Source: Amycolatopsis sp. FBCC-B4732 (GTDB lineage: Bacteria > Actinomycetota > Actinomycetes > Mycobacteriales > Pseudonocardiaceae). From it: a DNA stretch of 64,000 nucleotides. The notes beneath the pieces were generated by a model. That model was not told the origin of the DNA and searched no databases. It was given only the letters and a program-made list of their open reading frames with translations. The stretch covers positions 7,792,501 to 7,856,500 of the forward strand of contig NZ_CP095376.1 in NCBI RefSeq assembly GCF_023008405.1. Direction: 5' to 3'. Numbering within the stretch: the first letter of the stretch is position 1; each line of letters begins with the position of its first letter. The translations under genes and the position numbers were made by a program. Positions 8,179 through 16,210 of this stretch are shown here, in pieces.

Positions 8179-8296
8179 TTATCCACAGGCAGCTCGAGCA
8201 TCGGCGAGTTGTCCACAGATTTCCCACAGGGCTTGCCCAGCCTCCCGACGGCGATAATCTGAGAAGGCACATGAGATCAGTCCACAGTGGACAAGT
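8179..8296. promoter_or_regulatory. Cluster of DnaA-box-like sequences
   Basis: Within 118 bp: TTATCCACA (8179-8187, the classic DnaA box), TTGTCCACA (8209-8217, the form common in high-GC actinobacteria), TTTCCCACA (8220-8228, degenerate) and AGTGGACAA on the opposite strand (8287-8295, reading TTGTCCACT). An AGCTCGAG direct repeat (8171, 8191) brackets the first box. The region is the gap between the thioesterase and the lanthipeptide transporter ends, both pointing inward. There is no dnaA or dnaN here, so it is not the chromosomal origin as usually organised. Confidence 0.5.
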
Positions 8297-8298
8297 CC

Positions 8299-10290
8299 TC
8301 AGTTGACACGTGCGGCTCGCGACACGGATGGCGACCTAGGCGTCGATCCGGTGGCACCGGGAATCGTGTCCGGCTGACGGCCCACGGTGGCCGCGGAACC
8401 GCCGCCGGCAGGCGCCCCGCCGGCGGGAGCGGATCCACCGTCCACGATGGGACTCAGTGTGGTGTGACCGTTGCCGGTAGGCGCCCCGCCAACGGTCACA
8501 CCACCGCCCCCAGGCGAACCGGTCGAGGCATCCACCGGTTCACCACCTGCACCAGCAGGCGGGCGGGCACCGGTGGCCGCATGGTCGGGCACCGGTGTCG
8601 CCCAGGCCTGCATGAGCTCCGCGTACCTGGCCGAGCTGGCCACCAGCTCGGCGTGGCTGCCCACCGCGGTTTCGCGCCCGTCCACGACGAGCACACGATC
8701 CGCGCGCAGAGCCGAAGAAAGCCGGTGCGCGATCACCACCAGAACACCACCCCGCGCGGCGAAGGCCCGCTCCGCGCGAGCTTCCGCCACCGGGTCGAGA
8801 TGGGAGGTCGCTTCATCGAGGATCACCAATTGCGCCGAACTGGCGTACACCCTGGCCAACGCGAGCAGCTGCGCTTCGCCCGCGGAGACGCCTTCGCCGC
8901 CGTGACCGATCTCGGCGTCGAGGCCGCCCAAGCGCCGCAGTAGCGCGCCCGCGCCCACCGCGTCCGCGGCGGACGACAGCTCGTCGTCCGAAGCCGACGG
9001 GGCGAACAGGCTCACGTTGTCCCGCACCGTTCCCGCGAAGACGTACGCCTCCTGCGGGATCAGCGCCACGAGTTCGTGCCGCACGGCCGCGGGCACGTCC
9101 CGGACCGGGACGCCGCCCAGCAGCACCTGTCCTTCCTGCGGCGCGAGCATCCCGGTGAGCAAGCCGGCCAATGTCGACTTGCCGATGCCACTCGGCCCGA
9201 CGACGGCGAGGTGCTCCCCCGGCCGCAGCCCCAGGTCCAGACCACGGACCACGGGCTCGGCCGACGCACCCCAGCTGAACGTCAGGCCGCGCACCTGGAC
9301 GTCGGTTCCGCGCGGGGTCGCCGTACCGTCGACGACGTCGGGCAATTCGGCAGTCTCCGCCAACCGGCGAAGAGCCACGAGCAGGCGCAGGACGACGGTG
9401 CCGGCCGTGGCGGCCAAGCCGCGCAGTGCCGGTTGCATCGTCGTGGCCAGGTAGACGAGCGCGCCCAAAGCCGCGCCCGCGGTCAGCTCGCCGCTGACGA
9501 CCAGGCCCGGAGCCAGGGCGAGCGCGAGGAGCAGCGGAACGAACCCGCCGAGCGAGATCACCAGCGCTCGAAGGGCGCTCGAGCGCGCCACGCGGATTGC
9601 GGCCCGGGCTTGGGCGTCGACCGCGTCGTACATCGCCAGCGCGGCGATCGGCTGCGCGCCGCAAGCCACGATGTCGCGCATGCCAGACAGCGAGGCGCCG
9701 GCTGTTGCTGCCGTGTGCTCGTCGGCCAGTGCCAGCGCGCGCTGGCGGCGAGCCAGCGACGGCAGGAGGCAGGCGAAGACGACCAGCGCGCACACCACCG
9801 GGACCGCGACCGGCAGCACGAGCGCGCCGGCGACGGTCGCGAGGCCGGCGAGGGCGGACGCCGTCGTCACCAGCATGCCGCGGGCCTGGACGAGCAGGCC
9901 GGCGGTTGCGTCGCGGACGACCTCGACGTGCTGGGTGATCCGCGCGACGCCACTGGAGTCGGGTCGGTTGCGCGGTGGGGAGTCGTCGTGGAGGACGCCG
10001 CGGACGACCGCCGTCACGAGAGCGTCGCGGAGGGGTTCGATGACCGTGCCGAGCTGGTGCCAGACCATCCGGGCGCCGAACGCGCCGAGCACGGCGGCCA
10101 CGCCGAACAACGCCAGCCAGCCGAGGCCGGCGGCCGGGGCGCCGGCTGCAAAACCGCGGTCCACGGACAGCTCGACCAGCCGGCCCGAAAAGAACGCAGG
10201 GATGCCTTCCAGCAGCGAACACACCAGCAGCACCACACCGCCGCGCCATTGCGCGGCGAGGGCGGACCAGTACAACCGGCGCAGGCTCAC
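8299..10290 (-). CDS. Lanthipeptide ABC exporter half-transporter, second subunit (LanT-like)
   Basis: 663 residues. An N-terminal membrane domain with about six helices (roughly 15-290) is fused to an ATPase domain: Walker A GPSGIGKST (365-373), signature VSAGE (468-472, degenerate), Walker B LVILDEAT with catalytic Glu493, and an H-loop AHRLSS. After the ATPase there is a Gly/Pro/Ala/Thr-rich tail of about 98 residues (566-663) with no recognisable domain. GTG at 10290 overlaps the upstream ABC gene (GTGA), so the two are probably made together as a heterodimer that exports the lanthipeptide encoded at 12103-12246. Transcription is from the lanthipeptide promoter or from readthrough of the 12001 hairpin. 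Confidence 0.85.
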   Translation of the reverse strand: MSLRRLYWSALAAQWRGGVVLLVCSLLEGIPAFFSGRLVELSVDRGFAAGAPAAGLGWLALFGVAAVLGAFGARMVWHQLGTVIEPLRDALVTAVVRGVLHDDSPPRNRPDSSGVARITQHVEVVRDATAGLLVQARGMLVTTASALAGLATVAGALVLPVAVPVVCALVVFACLLPSLARRQRALALADEHTAATAGASLSGMRDIVACGAQPIAALAMYDAVDAQARAAIRVARSSALRALVISLGGFVPLLLALALAPGLVVSGELTAGAALGALVYLATTMQPALRGLAATAGTVVLRLLVALRRLAETAELPDVVDGTATPRGTDVQVRGLTFSWGASAEPVVRGLDLGLRPGEHLAVVGPSGIGKSTLAGLLTGMLAPQEGQVLLGGVPVRDVPAAVRHELVALIPQEAYVFAGTVRDNVSLFAPSASDDELSSAADAVGAGALLRRLGGLDAEIGHGGEGVSAGEAQLLALARVYASSAQLVILDEATSHLDPVAEARAERAFAARGGVLVVIAHRLSSALRADRVLVVDGRETAVGSHAELVASSARYAELMQAWATPVPDHAATGARPPAGAGGEPVDASTGSPGGGGVTVGGAPTGNGHTTLSPIVDGGSAPAGGAPAGGGSAATVGRQPDTIPGATGSTPRSPSVSRAARVN

Positions 10291-11954
10291 TCGTCGTCCT
10301 CCGTGAAGACACCGCGATAACCCGGCTCTCGCCACAGGGCGGCGTGCGGGGCGACCGCGCGGATGCGGCCCTCCTCCAGCCAGACCACCAGGTCGGCGCG
10401 GGCAGCTGTGCCGGCTCGATGGGTCACGACGACGCGCGTGCGTCCCGGCAGCGCGTCGGCCAAGGCGCGCTCGACCGCTGCCTCCGTGACCGTGTCGAGG
10501 CTGGCGGTGGCGTCGTCGAAGATCAGGACGCGTGGGTGGTGGACGATCGCCCGCGCGAGCCCGAGGCGCTGGGCCTCGCCGCCGGACAGGGGTGTCTCGG
10601 TCAGGAGCGTCCGGTAGCCCTCGGGGAGCCGGACGACCACCTCGTCGACCTGCGCTGTCCGGCAGGCGCTGCGGATGGCGGACTCGCCGGCCCACGAGCC
10701 GTAGCCGACCGCGTCCGCGACCGTCGTGCCGAGCAGGGTGGGGCGTTCGAAGGCGTAGCCGATGACCGCGCGCAGCTCCTCGGGGCGGATGCGCTCGAGC
10801 GGGCGGCCGTCGAGGAAGACTTGCCCCTCGTCCGGTGTGATCAGGCCGCCGAGCACCTCGGCCAGCACCGACTTGCCCGAGCCCGAGCGGCCGACGACCG
10901 CGAGGTACGTGCCGCCGTCGATGTGCAGGTCGATCTCCGCCAGGGCGCCCGTGACCCCGACGTGGCGGAGCTGCACCGTGCCGTCGCCGGGGAGGAGGGG
11001 GAGCTTGCCGGGTGCGGGTTCGGGCTCCTCGAGGACCTCGACGAGCCGCTCGGCGCAGCCGCGCGCCCGGGACAGCATCGTGAGCAACGGGATCTGGGTG
11101 ACCAGGCCGAGGGCGAGGGCGACGTAGCCGAGCGTGGCCACGACGTCGCCGACGCTCAACCGGCCTTCCAGCACCCCGAAGCCGGCGGCGGCCAGCACCG
11201 AAAGCTCGACCGCCGGGGTCAGCAGGCCGGCGCGCCAGACCATCCGGGCCTGGGTGCGCCACAGGCCCTGGCCGGCGAGCGTCAGCTTCGGCAGCGGGCG
11301 CAGGACTCGCGAGGCCTCCCGATCGGCCGTGCCGGACGCGGCGATCGTTCTGAGGCCGGCGACCGCGTCGACCATCCGGGCCGCGAGCTCGCCGGAAACC
11401 TGCTGGTACGTCAAGACGTCGTCGGCCGTGCGGCGGAGGTGGCTGCGGGCGAGCACCAGCGCGAACGGGATGCTTCCGAGGAAGACCAGCGCCAGCCGCC
11501 AGTCCAGCAGGGCGAGCAGAACGACGGCGCCCGACGAGATGACCAGCATCGAGCCGCACTGGACGACGATCGTGACGATGCCGCCCGCGCCCGTGCAATC
11601 TCCCGTGAGGCGGCTGATCGAGTCGCCCTCCGCGAAGCGGGTTCGGGCGCCCAGTGCGAACAGCTTGTCGGAGAGGGTGCGGCGCAGCCAGGCGGACGCC
11701 GTCGCGGTGAGGCGGGTCGTCAGGATTCCGCCCACGACGTCGGCGGCGATCTCCGCTCCGCCGACCACGAACAGCCGGAAGACCTCGGGGCCGGAAGGGC
11801 GGCCGGCGAGCACGGCGTCCACCGCCCCCGCGAGCGCGCTGGGCAAAAGCAGGCCCGCCGCGGTCGCGACCAGCGCGGTGACCACGACGGCCGCCAGGCG
11901 GAGGCGGTCGAGGCCGGCCACCTTGAGCAGCAGCCGATCGGCGGGGCCGCGCAT
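10287..11954 (-). CDS. Lanthipeptide ABC exporter half-transporter, first subunit
   Basis: 555 residues. A membrane domain (about 15-300) is followed by an ATPase domain: Walker A GRSGSGKSV (355-363), signature LSGGE (456-460), Walker B VLIFDDATASLD, where the catalytic Glu is Asp481, and an H-loop VTHRAG. This degenerate Walker B combines with the degenerate signature of the partner (8299-10290) to give one inactive and one active composite site, the usual pattern in heterodimeric ABC exporters. ATG at 11954 with AAGGAG upstream. It lies 148 bp after the lanthipeptide precursor gene, separated by a strong hairpin. Substrate inferred from location. Confidence 0.85.
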   Translation of the reverse strand: MRGPADRLLLKVAGLDRLRLAAVVVTALVATAAGLLLPSALAGAVDAVLAGRPSGPEVFRLFVVGGAEIAADVVGGILTTRLTATASAWLRRTLSDKLFALGARTRFAEGDSISRLTGDCTGAGGIVTIVVQCGSMLVISSGAVVLLALLDWRLALVFLGSIPFALVLARSHLRRTADDVLTYQQVSGELAARMVDAVAGLRTIAASGTADREASRVLRPLPKLTLAGQGLWRTQARMVWRAGLLTPAVELSVLAAAGFGVLEGRLSVGDVVATLGYVALALGLVTQIPLLTMLSRARGCAERLVEVLEEPEPAPGKLPLLPGDGTVQLRHVGVTGALAEIDLHIDGGTYLAVVGRSGSGKSVLAEVLGGLITPDEGQVFLDGRPLERIRPEELRAVIGYAFERPTLLGTTVADAVGYGSWAGESAIRSACRTAQVDEVVVRLPEGYRTLLTETPLSGGEAQRLGLARAIVHHPRVLIFDDATASLDTVTEAAVERALADALPGRTRVVVTHRAGTAARADLVVWLEEGRIRAVAPHAALWREPGYRGVFTEDDE

Positions 11955-12000
11955 CTCACTCCTTCGGACAGGTACCGCCGTGGCGGAACCGGAGCCACAA

Positions 12001-12050
12001 TGAACGTGCGGGAGCGGCGCACTTGGCCTGTGCCGCTCCCGCACCGTTCA
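12001..12050. terminator. Strong hairpin between lanthipeptide precursor and transporter genes
   Basis: GTGCGGGAGCGGC (12006-12018) pairs perfectly with GCCGCTCCCGCAC (12032-12044); TGAAC and GTTCA extend the stem past one mismatch. Placed between the precursor and the ABC genes on the minus strand, it probably ends most transcripts or stabilises the 3' end of the precursor mRNA, so that far more precursor than transporter is made. Confidence 0.7.
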
Positions 12051-12079
12051 CCTCGGCACTACTCGCCGGCGAACCGCCC

Positions 12080-12117
12080 GATCAGCAGGAGGTCAGCCGA
12101 GATCAGCAGCAGGTCAG
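12080..12117 (-). repeat. 17-bp tandem repeat over the lanthipeptide stop codon
   Basis: GATCAGCAGGAGGTCAG (12080-12096) and GATCAGCAGCAGGTCAG (12101-12117) differ at one base and are 21 bp (seven codons) apart. On the coding strand each copy reads CTG ACC TSC TGC TGA, that is Leu-Thr-Cys/Ser-Cys-stop, so the duplication includes the stop codon of the precursor. Confidence 0.85.
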
Positions 12118-12246
12118 GAGGCTGAGCGTGCTGTGGGCGCACGCCGCGAGCAGGCTCAGGTTCGACGTGCCGCCGCCGTGACCGCCGTGACCGCCGTCGA
12201 GGACCTCGGGGGTCTCCATGGCCTGCAGCTCCAGAACGAGTTCCAT
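12103..12246 (-). CDS. Class III lanthipeptide precursor (SapB/AmfS-like)
   Basis: 47 residues, ATG at 12246 preceded by GGAAGGAA. The leader starts MELVLELQAMETPEVLDGG and contains the L-x-L-E-L-Q block used by class III synthetases to bind their substrate. A GGHGGHGGG linker joins it to the core TSNLSLLAACAHST (27-40) and LSLLTCC (41-47). The core has two S-x-x-S...C units, as in SapB, catenulipeptin and labyrinthopeptins: Ser28/Ser31/Cys36 and Ser39/Ser42/Cys46 or Cys47. Such peptides are dehydrated and cyclised to lanthionine or labionin rings; SapB-type products are surfactants that help aerial growth. The synthetase gene ends 39 bp upstream and two exporter genes follow. No dedicated regulator or leader peptidase is seen. 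Confidence 0.92.
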   Translation of the reverse strand: MELVLELQAMETPEVLDGGHGGHGGGTSNLSLLAACAHSTLSLLTCC

Positions 12247-12285
12247 CGATGTTCCTTCCTTCGGGTTTCCTTCGGGGTCCGCCGG

Positions 12286-14841
12286 TCAGCGACCGGAGGT
12301 CTGGGGGGACGGCGTGCCGCCCAGGAGGGGCAGCACCTCCTTGCCGTCCAGGAGGGCGGCGAGCGCGAGGAGGATTCCCGCGCCGCCGGTCTTGACGTCC
12401 ATCGACAGGCGCAGCAGCTGGTTGCCGGGGAACGCGAGGCCGCCCTTGAACGGGACCGCGTACCAGGCCAGGCGCGCGAGGTGCAGGTCGATCGCCGCGC
12501 GGATCGACGGCGACGGGTCCGGGTCCATGCCGAGCGCGACCGCCAGCCCGCACCGGCCGTAGAGCAGGCCCGGGTGGATGACGAACTCGCCGCGGCACGA
12601 CTCGCGCAGGGCGGGGAGGCTCTCGCAGGCTTCGGCGTCCGGGCGGTGCCGGGCCAGCTGCTCGGCGACCAGGAGGATGCCGGCGCTGCCGATGCCCGCG
12701 TACGGCAGTGTGCGGGCCGCGCCGTCGCGGACCTGCAGTGAGCCGTCGTCGGTCTCGACGCACTCCTCGAGGTCGCGCGTCAGCGCCTGGTCGGCGAAGG
12801 ACAGCCAAGCCGGCTCGCCGGTGCGCTCGAAGAGGCGGATGAACAGCAGCGCGGGCCCGGACCAGCCGGACAGCAGGCCGGCGCGGGCGAAGTTCCCCGG
12901 CGCCGCCGCCGTCTCCAGCGCCTCGGCCAGCCGGACGGCCGTGGTCAGCGCCTGGCGGCCGAACTCGTTGTCCTGGCGGACCGCCGCGAAGTGCAGCATC
13001 GCGAGCCCGATGCCGGCGAGGCCGCTTTCGAGGGCGTGGTCGGTCGTCTGCTCGACCAGCCGCGCGGACGACGCCAGCAGCCTCGTGGCCTCCTCGCGGT
13101 GGCCGAAGTTCTCCAGCACGTACGCGATGCCGTAGCTGCCGTCGTAGAAGCCGGGCCGGGTCGGCGGGTCCCGGCGGACCGCATCGATCAGCCAGCGCTC
13201 GTGCTCCGGGAACCGGCCGGCGCCGATGACGTCGAGGGCGTGCAGCACGCCCGCGGCGCCGACGCCGAAGCAGGCGCCGCCGACGCGGAACTGCTCGATG
13301 TCGCCGGGGAAGAGCCGGTCCTTGCGGGCCGGGGTCGCGCTGGCCAGGATCGCTTCGGCGATCTGCTTGCGGACCAGCGGCCAGTCCGGTTTCCGCTGGT
13401 CGAGCTCGGTGTGGACCGGTGATGGCGCCGCAGGGGCGGTGCGCGGAGCCAGCACCGCGACCGCGGCGTCGGCGTACCCCTCGGCGAGGCCGAACCGGCG
13501 TTCGACGAACTCCGCGATCCCGGGCAGCTTCGGCGGGGCGAGTTCCGTCAGCTGGGAGAGCGGCAGGAACAGCCACAGCCGCAACGCGGCGATCGCGTGC
13601 TCGTCGATCTCGAAGCCGGTGCGGTCGGCCGGGGCGCGGAAACCGGGTGCGCCCAGTGCCGGGCGGTCGCCGGACTCGACGTCGAAGGCCAGTTCGAAGT
13701 CGATCAGGGAGATCCGGCCGTCGTCGTCGACCAGGATGTTCAGCGGGTGCAGGTCGCCGAAGACGACGCCGCGGGCGTGGATGGCCTCGATCGCCCTCTC
13801 GACGCCGTCAACGATGTCGAGCGCGCGCCGGGCGTAGTCGGCGAGGTCGGCCTCGGTGATGTCTCGCCTGGTCAGCGGGTAGTTGCGGGCCAGCCAGTTG
13901 CCCAGCGAGGTGCCCGGCATGTACTCCATGGCCAGGTAGTGGTGCTCCCAGACGGTGAACCGCTCGAGGGCCCGCGGCACGCCGGGCACGCCGGCCAGCC
14001 GGTCGAGGACGTCGTGCTCGCGGCGGAGGCGTTCGACGGCGTCGGTCCCCGCCTTGTCGAGGCCGGCGTGCGGGCGGGCTTCCTTGAGGACGATCTGCTC
14101 GCCGCCCGCCTTGGGCTCGGCGAGGTAGACGCCGCCGCCGTTCGAGAAGTGGAGGGACCTCGTCACCCGGTAGTGGAATTGAGCCGGGTCGCCGGCCTTG
14201 CGCGCGGCCACGCTGCTCCGCAAACACGCCGGAATTTTCACCCAATCGGGGACGGAGAACGTCGGCTCCCGCTTGTCGGGGACGAGCCGGCCGTCCGGCT
14301 TGCGGATCGCCAGGACGCGGTTGCCGTCGTGTTCGACCCACTGTTCGGCGAATCCGCCGTAACGCACGTAGAGCGGCCCGTCGCCGTATCGCAGGTCGCT
14401 CAGGACATAGGCACCGTGCTCGCCCTCGAGCCGCGCCGAGAGGTCTTCGAGAACCCGTTCGAGCTGCCTGTCGTCCGCCGGGTAAATCGTCACCAGCTTG
14501 GCGCTGCCGTCCCGCGGCGCGTATTTCGAATTCCGGGCGAGCAGGGTCAGCATCGAGCGGAGGTGCTTGTACGAGACGCGGTGCTCGAGGCAGTACTCGT
14601 GCACCTGCTCGAGGACCCGGCGGGCGTTGTCCAGACCCGCGGAGACGTGGATTTTCCAGCCCTGAGCGGGAAGAACCTGCCCCCGGGGGTGCAGCGCGCG
14701 CCAGACGCCGCGCTCGGCGCTCACCCAGCCTGCCGGCGCCGGCAGCGCCGAAGCGAAATCGTCGACCGGCGCGCCGATTTCCGGTTGTTCGTCGTAGAAC
14801 AACGGGTCGGCGAAGCAATAAGCTTCGTAGCGCTGGTCCAT
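12286..14841 (-). CDS. Class III lanthionine synthetase (LanKC, RamC/LabKC-like)
   Basis: 851 residues, normal length. An N-terminal phospho-Ser/Thr lyase domain (about 1-210) is followed by a Ser/Thr kinase domain (about 220-480; VLKEA Lys253, VVFGDLHPLNILV with Asp363 and Asn368, SLIDFE Asp381) and a C-terminal LanC-like cyclase domain (about 530-845; VGAAGVLHALD, GFYDGSYGIAYVLENFG, HPGLLYGRCGLAVALG). The Cys-Cys-His zinc ligands of class I/II cyclases are not obvious, as expected for class III. It phosphorylates, dehydrates and cyclises the precursor at 12103-12246. ATG at 14841; the leftward transcription unit lanKC-precursor-ABC-ABC starts here. Confidence 0.95.
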   Translation of the reverse strand: MDQRYEAYCFADPLFYDEQPEIGAPVDDFASALPAPAGWVSAERGVWRALHPRGQVLPAQGWKIHVSAGLDNARRVLEQVHEYCLEHRVSYKHLRSMLTLLARNSKYAPRDGSAKLVTIYPADDRQLERVLEDLSARLEGEHGAYVLSDLRYGDGPLYVRYGGFAEQWVEHDGNRVLAIRKPDGRLVPDKREPTFSVPDWVKIPACLRSSVAARKAGDPAQFHYRVTRSLHFSNGGGVYLAEPKAGGEQIVLKEARPHAGLDKAGTDAVERLRREHDVLDRLAGVPGVPRALERFTVWEHHYLAMEYMPGTSLGNWLARNYPLTRRDITEADLADYARRALDIVDGVERAIEAIHARGVVFGDLHPLNILVDDDGRISLIDFELAFDVESGDRPALGAPGFRAPADRTGFEIDEHAIAALRLWLFLPLSQLTELAPPKLPGIAEFVERRFGLAEGYADAAVAVLAPRTAPAAPSPVHTELDQRKPDWPLVRKQIAEAILASATPARKDRLFPGDIEQFRVGGACFGVGAAGVLHALDVIGAGRFPEHERWLIDAVRRDPPTRPGFYDGSYGIAYVLENFGHREEATRLLASSARLVEQTTDHALESGLAGIGLAMLHFAAVRQDNEFGRQALTTAVRLAEALETAAAPGNFARAGLLSGWSGPALLFIRLFERTGEPAWLSFADQALTRDLEECVETDDGSLQVRDGAARTLPYAGIGSAGILLVAEQLARHRPDAEACESLPALRESCRGEFVIHPGLLYGRCGLAVALGMDPDPSPSIRAAIDLHLARLAWYAVPFKGGLAFPGNQLLRLSMDVKTGGAGILLALAALLDGKEVLPLLGGTPSPQTSGR

Positions 14842-15288
14842 CCGGGATACCCCTCCGTGCGATCCCCCGGGGCGCCGCGGCCCCGGGACGAGGAATATTC
14901 CCCCATGCCGAACGGCCCTGGGCCAATCCGCCAACACGGGGGTTCAACTGGGCTATCCGAGGTAGGCAAAAAGGTCGCTTACCAGCCGGTATCGGAACTG
15001 AGGGTTATTTTTACGAGGCAGCCCACCACTCCGTAGTGGTGTAACACGAAGCTTTTTACGACATTCACCCAGGTCCACCTCAGTACCGGGCGGAATGCGC
15101 CGCCGAATTGGCAGAATGCCATCAAGGCGCCGCGGTGATCAAATAACCCGATGGCCGCGATTCGCGTGACCACCGGATCGTCCACAGTGGAGCACGACGT
15201 GGCCCGCGCCACGCCGCGGCACCTCGGCGGGCGGACCGCCCGGTTCCACGGAGTAAGTTGGCGCCCGGCGGAGCGGAAGGAGGAACGG
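14842..15288. other. Divergent intergenic region upstream of lanKC
   Basis: No credible gene in these 447 bp. It must hold the lanKC promoter on the minus strand and that of the membrane-protein pair on the plus strand. The middle (14990-15065) is unusually AT-rich for this genome. It contains the palindrome at 15024-15041 and a GTCCACAGTGGA palindrome at 15180-15191 of the kind that recurs in the window. No LuxR-type ramR/amfR regulator is encoded nearby. Confidence 0.5.
15024..15041. promoter_or_regulatory. Palindrome in lanKC upstream region (candidate operator)
   Basis: CACCACT-CCGT-AGTGGTG, perfect 7-bp arms, in the AT-rich part of the lanKC upstream region about 185 bp before its start. 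It could be an operator or a short RNA hairpin; the binding protein is unknown. Confidence 0.35.
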
Positions 15289-15654
15289 GTGATCTTCGGA
15301 TTCGCCGTGACGGTCGCCGTGGCGGCCGCGCTCGTCGCGCTCTGGAGCTTCCTCCAGTCCGCGCGCAACCGGCTGCCGGACAACCCGCTCCTGATCGCGC
15401 TCGCAGTCCTCGAGCTGCTGCTGGTCGCCCAGCTGGTGATCGGCATCGTGCTGCTCGCGGGCGGTGACCGCCCCGGCAGCCTGGCGACCTACCTGGCCTA
15501 CCTGATCGGCAGCCTGGTCGTGCTGCCGGTCGGCGCCGCCTGGGCGCTGGCCGAGCGGAGCCGCTCGAGCACGGCGGTGCTGGGCATCGCCTGCCTGGCC
15601 ATCCCGGTGATGGTGCTGCGACTGAACGAGGTGTGGAGTGGAGCAACGGCGTAG
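15289..15654 (+). CDS. Integral membrane protein of unknown function
   Basis: 121 residues. GTG at 15289 is preceded by AAGGAGG. Four hydrophobic segments fit transmembrane helices: FGFAVTVAVAAALVALW, LIALAVLELLLVAQLVIG, TYLAYLIGSLVVLPVG and STAVLGIACLAIPVMVL. No catalytic motif and no family I can name. Overlaps the next membrane gene by 17 bp, so they form an operon. It is divergent from lanKC; a link to the lanthipeptide is not shown by the sequence. Confidence 0.75.
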   Translation: MIFGFAVTVAVAAALVALWSFLQSARNRLPDNPLLIALAVLELLLVAQLVIGIVLLAGGDRPGSLATYLAYLIGSLVVLPVGAAWALAERSRSSTAVLGIACLAIPVMVLRLNEVWSGATA

Positions 15655-16048
15655 GACGGCCACCGGCCCCGGACGCGTGCTCGTCGCCGTGTACGCGATC
15701 TTCGCGCTGGCCGCGACGTCGCGGGCCGGCGTCCAGATCGGCACCAAGTTCCACGAAGCCCCGCTCGCGTACCTGCTCTCGGCGTTCGCCGCGGTCGTCT
15801 ACATCGTCGCGACGATCGCGCTGGCCCGCCGCGGCGACGGCTGGTGGCGCGTGGCCCTCGTGGCCTGCTCGATCGAGCTGCTGGGTGTGCTGACCATCGG
15901 CACGCTGAGCCTGGTCGACGCGGCCGCCTTCCGGCACCCGACCGTCTGGTCGGTCTACGGCGAGGGCTACCTGTTCATCCCGCTCGTCCTGCCGGTCATC
16001 GGCCTCTACTGGCTGCGCAAGTCCGCGCCCGCCAAGGTCGCGGCGTAA
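15638..16048 (+). CDS. Integral membrane protein of unknown function
   Basis: 136 residues, GTG start inside the end of the previous gene. About four membrane segments (VLVAVYAIFALAATS, LLSAFAAVVYIVATIAL, VALVACSIELLGVLTIG, YLFIPLVLPVIGLYWL). It resembles actinobacterial small membrane proteins of unknown role that often sit in pairs. Probably co-translated with the gene at 15289 and may form a hetero-oligomer with it (inference). Confidence 0.75.
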   Translation: MEQRRRTATGPGRVLVAVYAIFALAATSRAGVQIGTKFHEAPLAYLLSAFAAVVYIVATIALARRGDGWWRVALVACSIELLGVLTIGTLSLVDAAAFRHPTVWSVYGEGYLFIPLVLPVIGLYWLRKSAPAKVAA

Positions 16049-16210
16049 CAGTACGGGTAACTGCACGTAGCCCCCGCGGGGAAATAAATACGGATTCCAC
16101 CGGCGACTTTCGTCGGTTCCGGACATTCCCCTTCAACTCGGACACTCTTGTCGTTCGGTCCCCACCGGCTTTCCCCCACGCGGCTCTCCCCCGCGTGAAA
16201 AGGAGTCAGC

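Noticed and set aside
8179..8296. Chromosomal origin of replication
   Set aside because: No dnaA, dnaN, gyrase or rpmH genes nearby and only a few boxes, against many in actinomycete origins.
12059..13576. Leftward frame overlapping lanKC and the precursor
   Set aside because: Arg/Pro-rich shadow of lanKC in another frame; lanKC has full domain evidence.
14979..15446. Leftward 155-codon frame upstream of lanKC
   Set aside because: Poor codon bias, AT-rich start, antisense to the membrane protein gene at 15289; no family.
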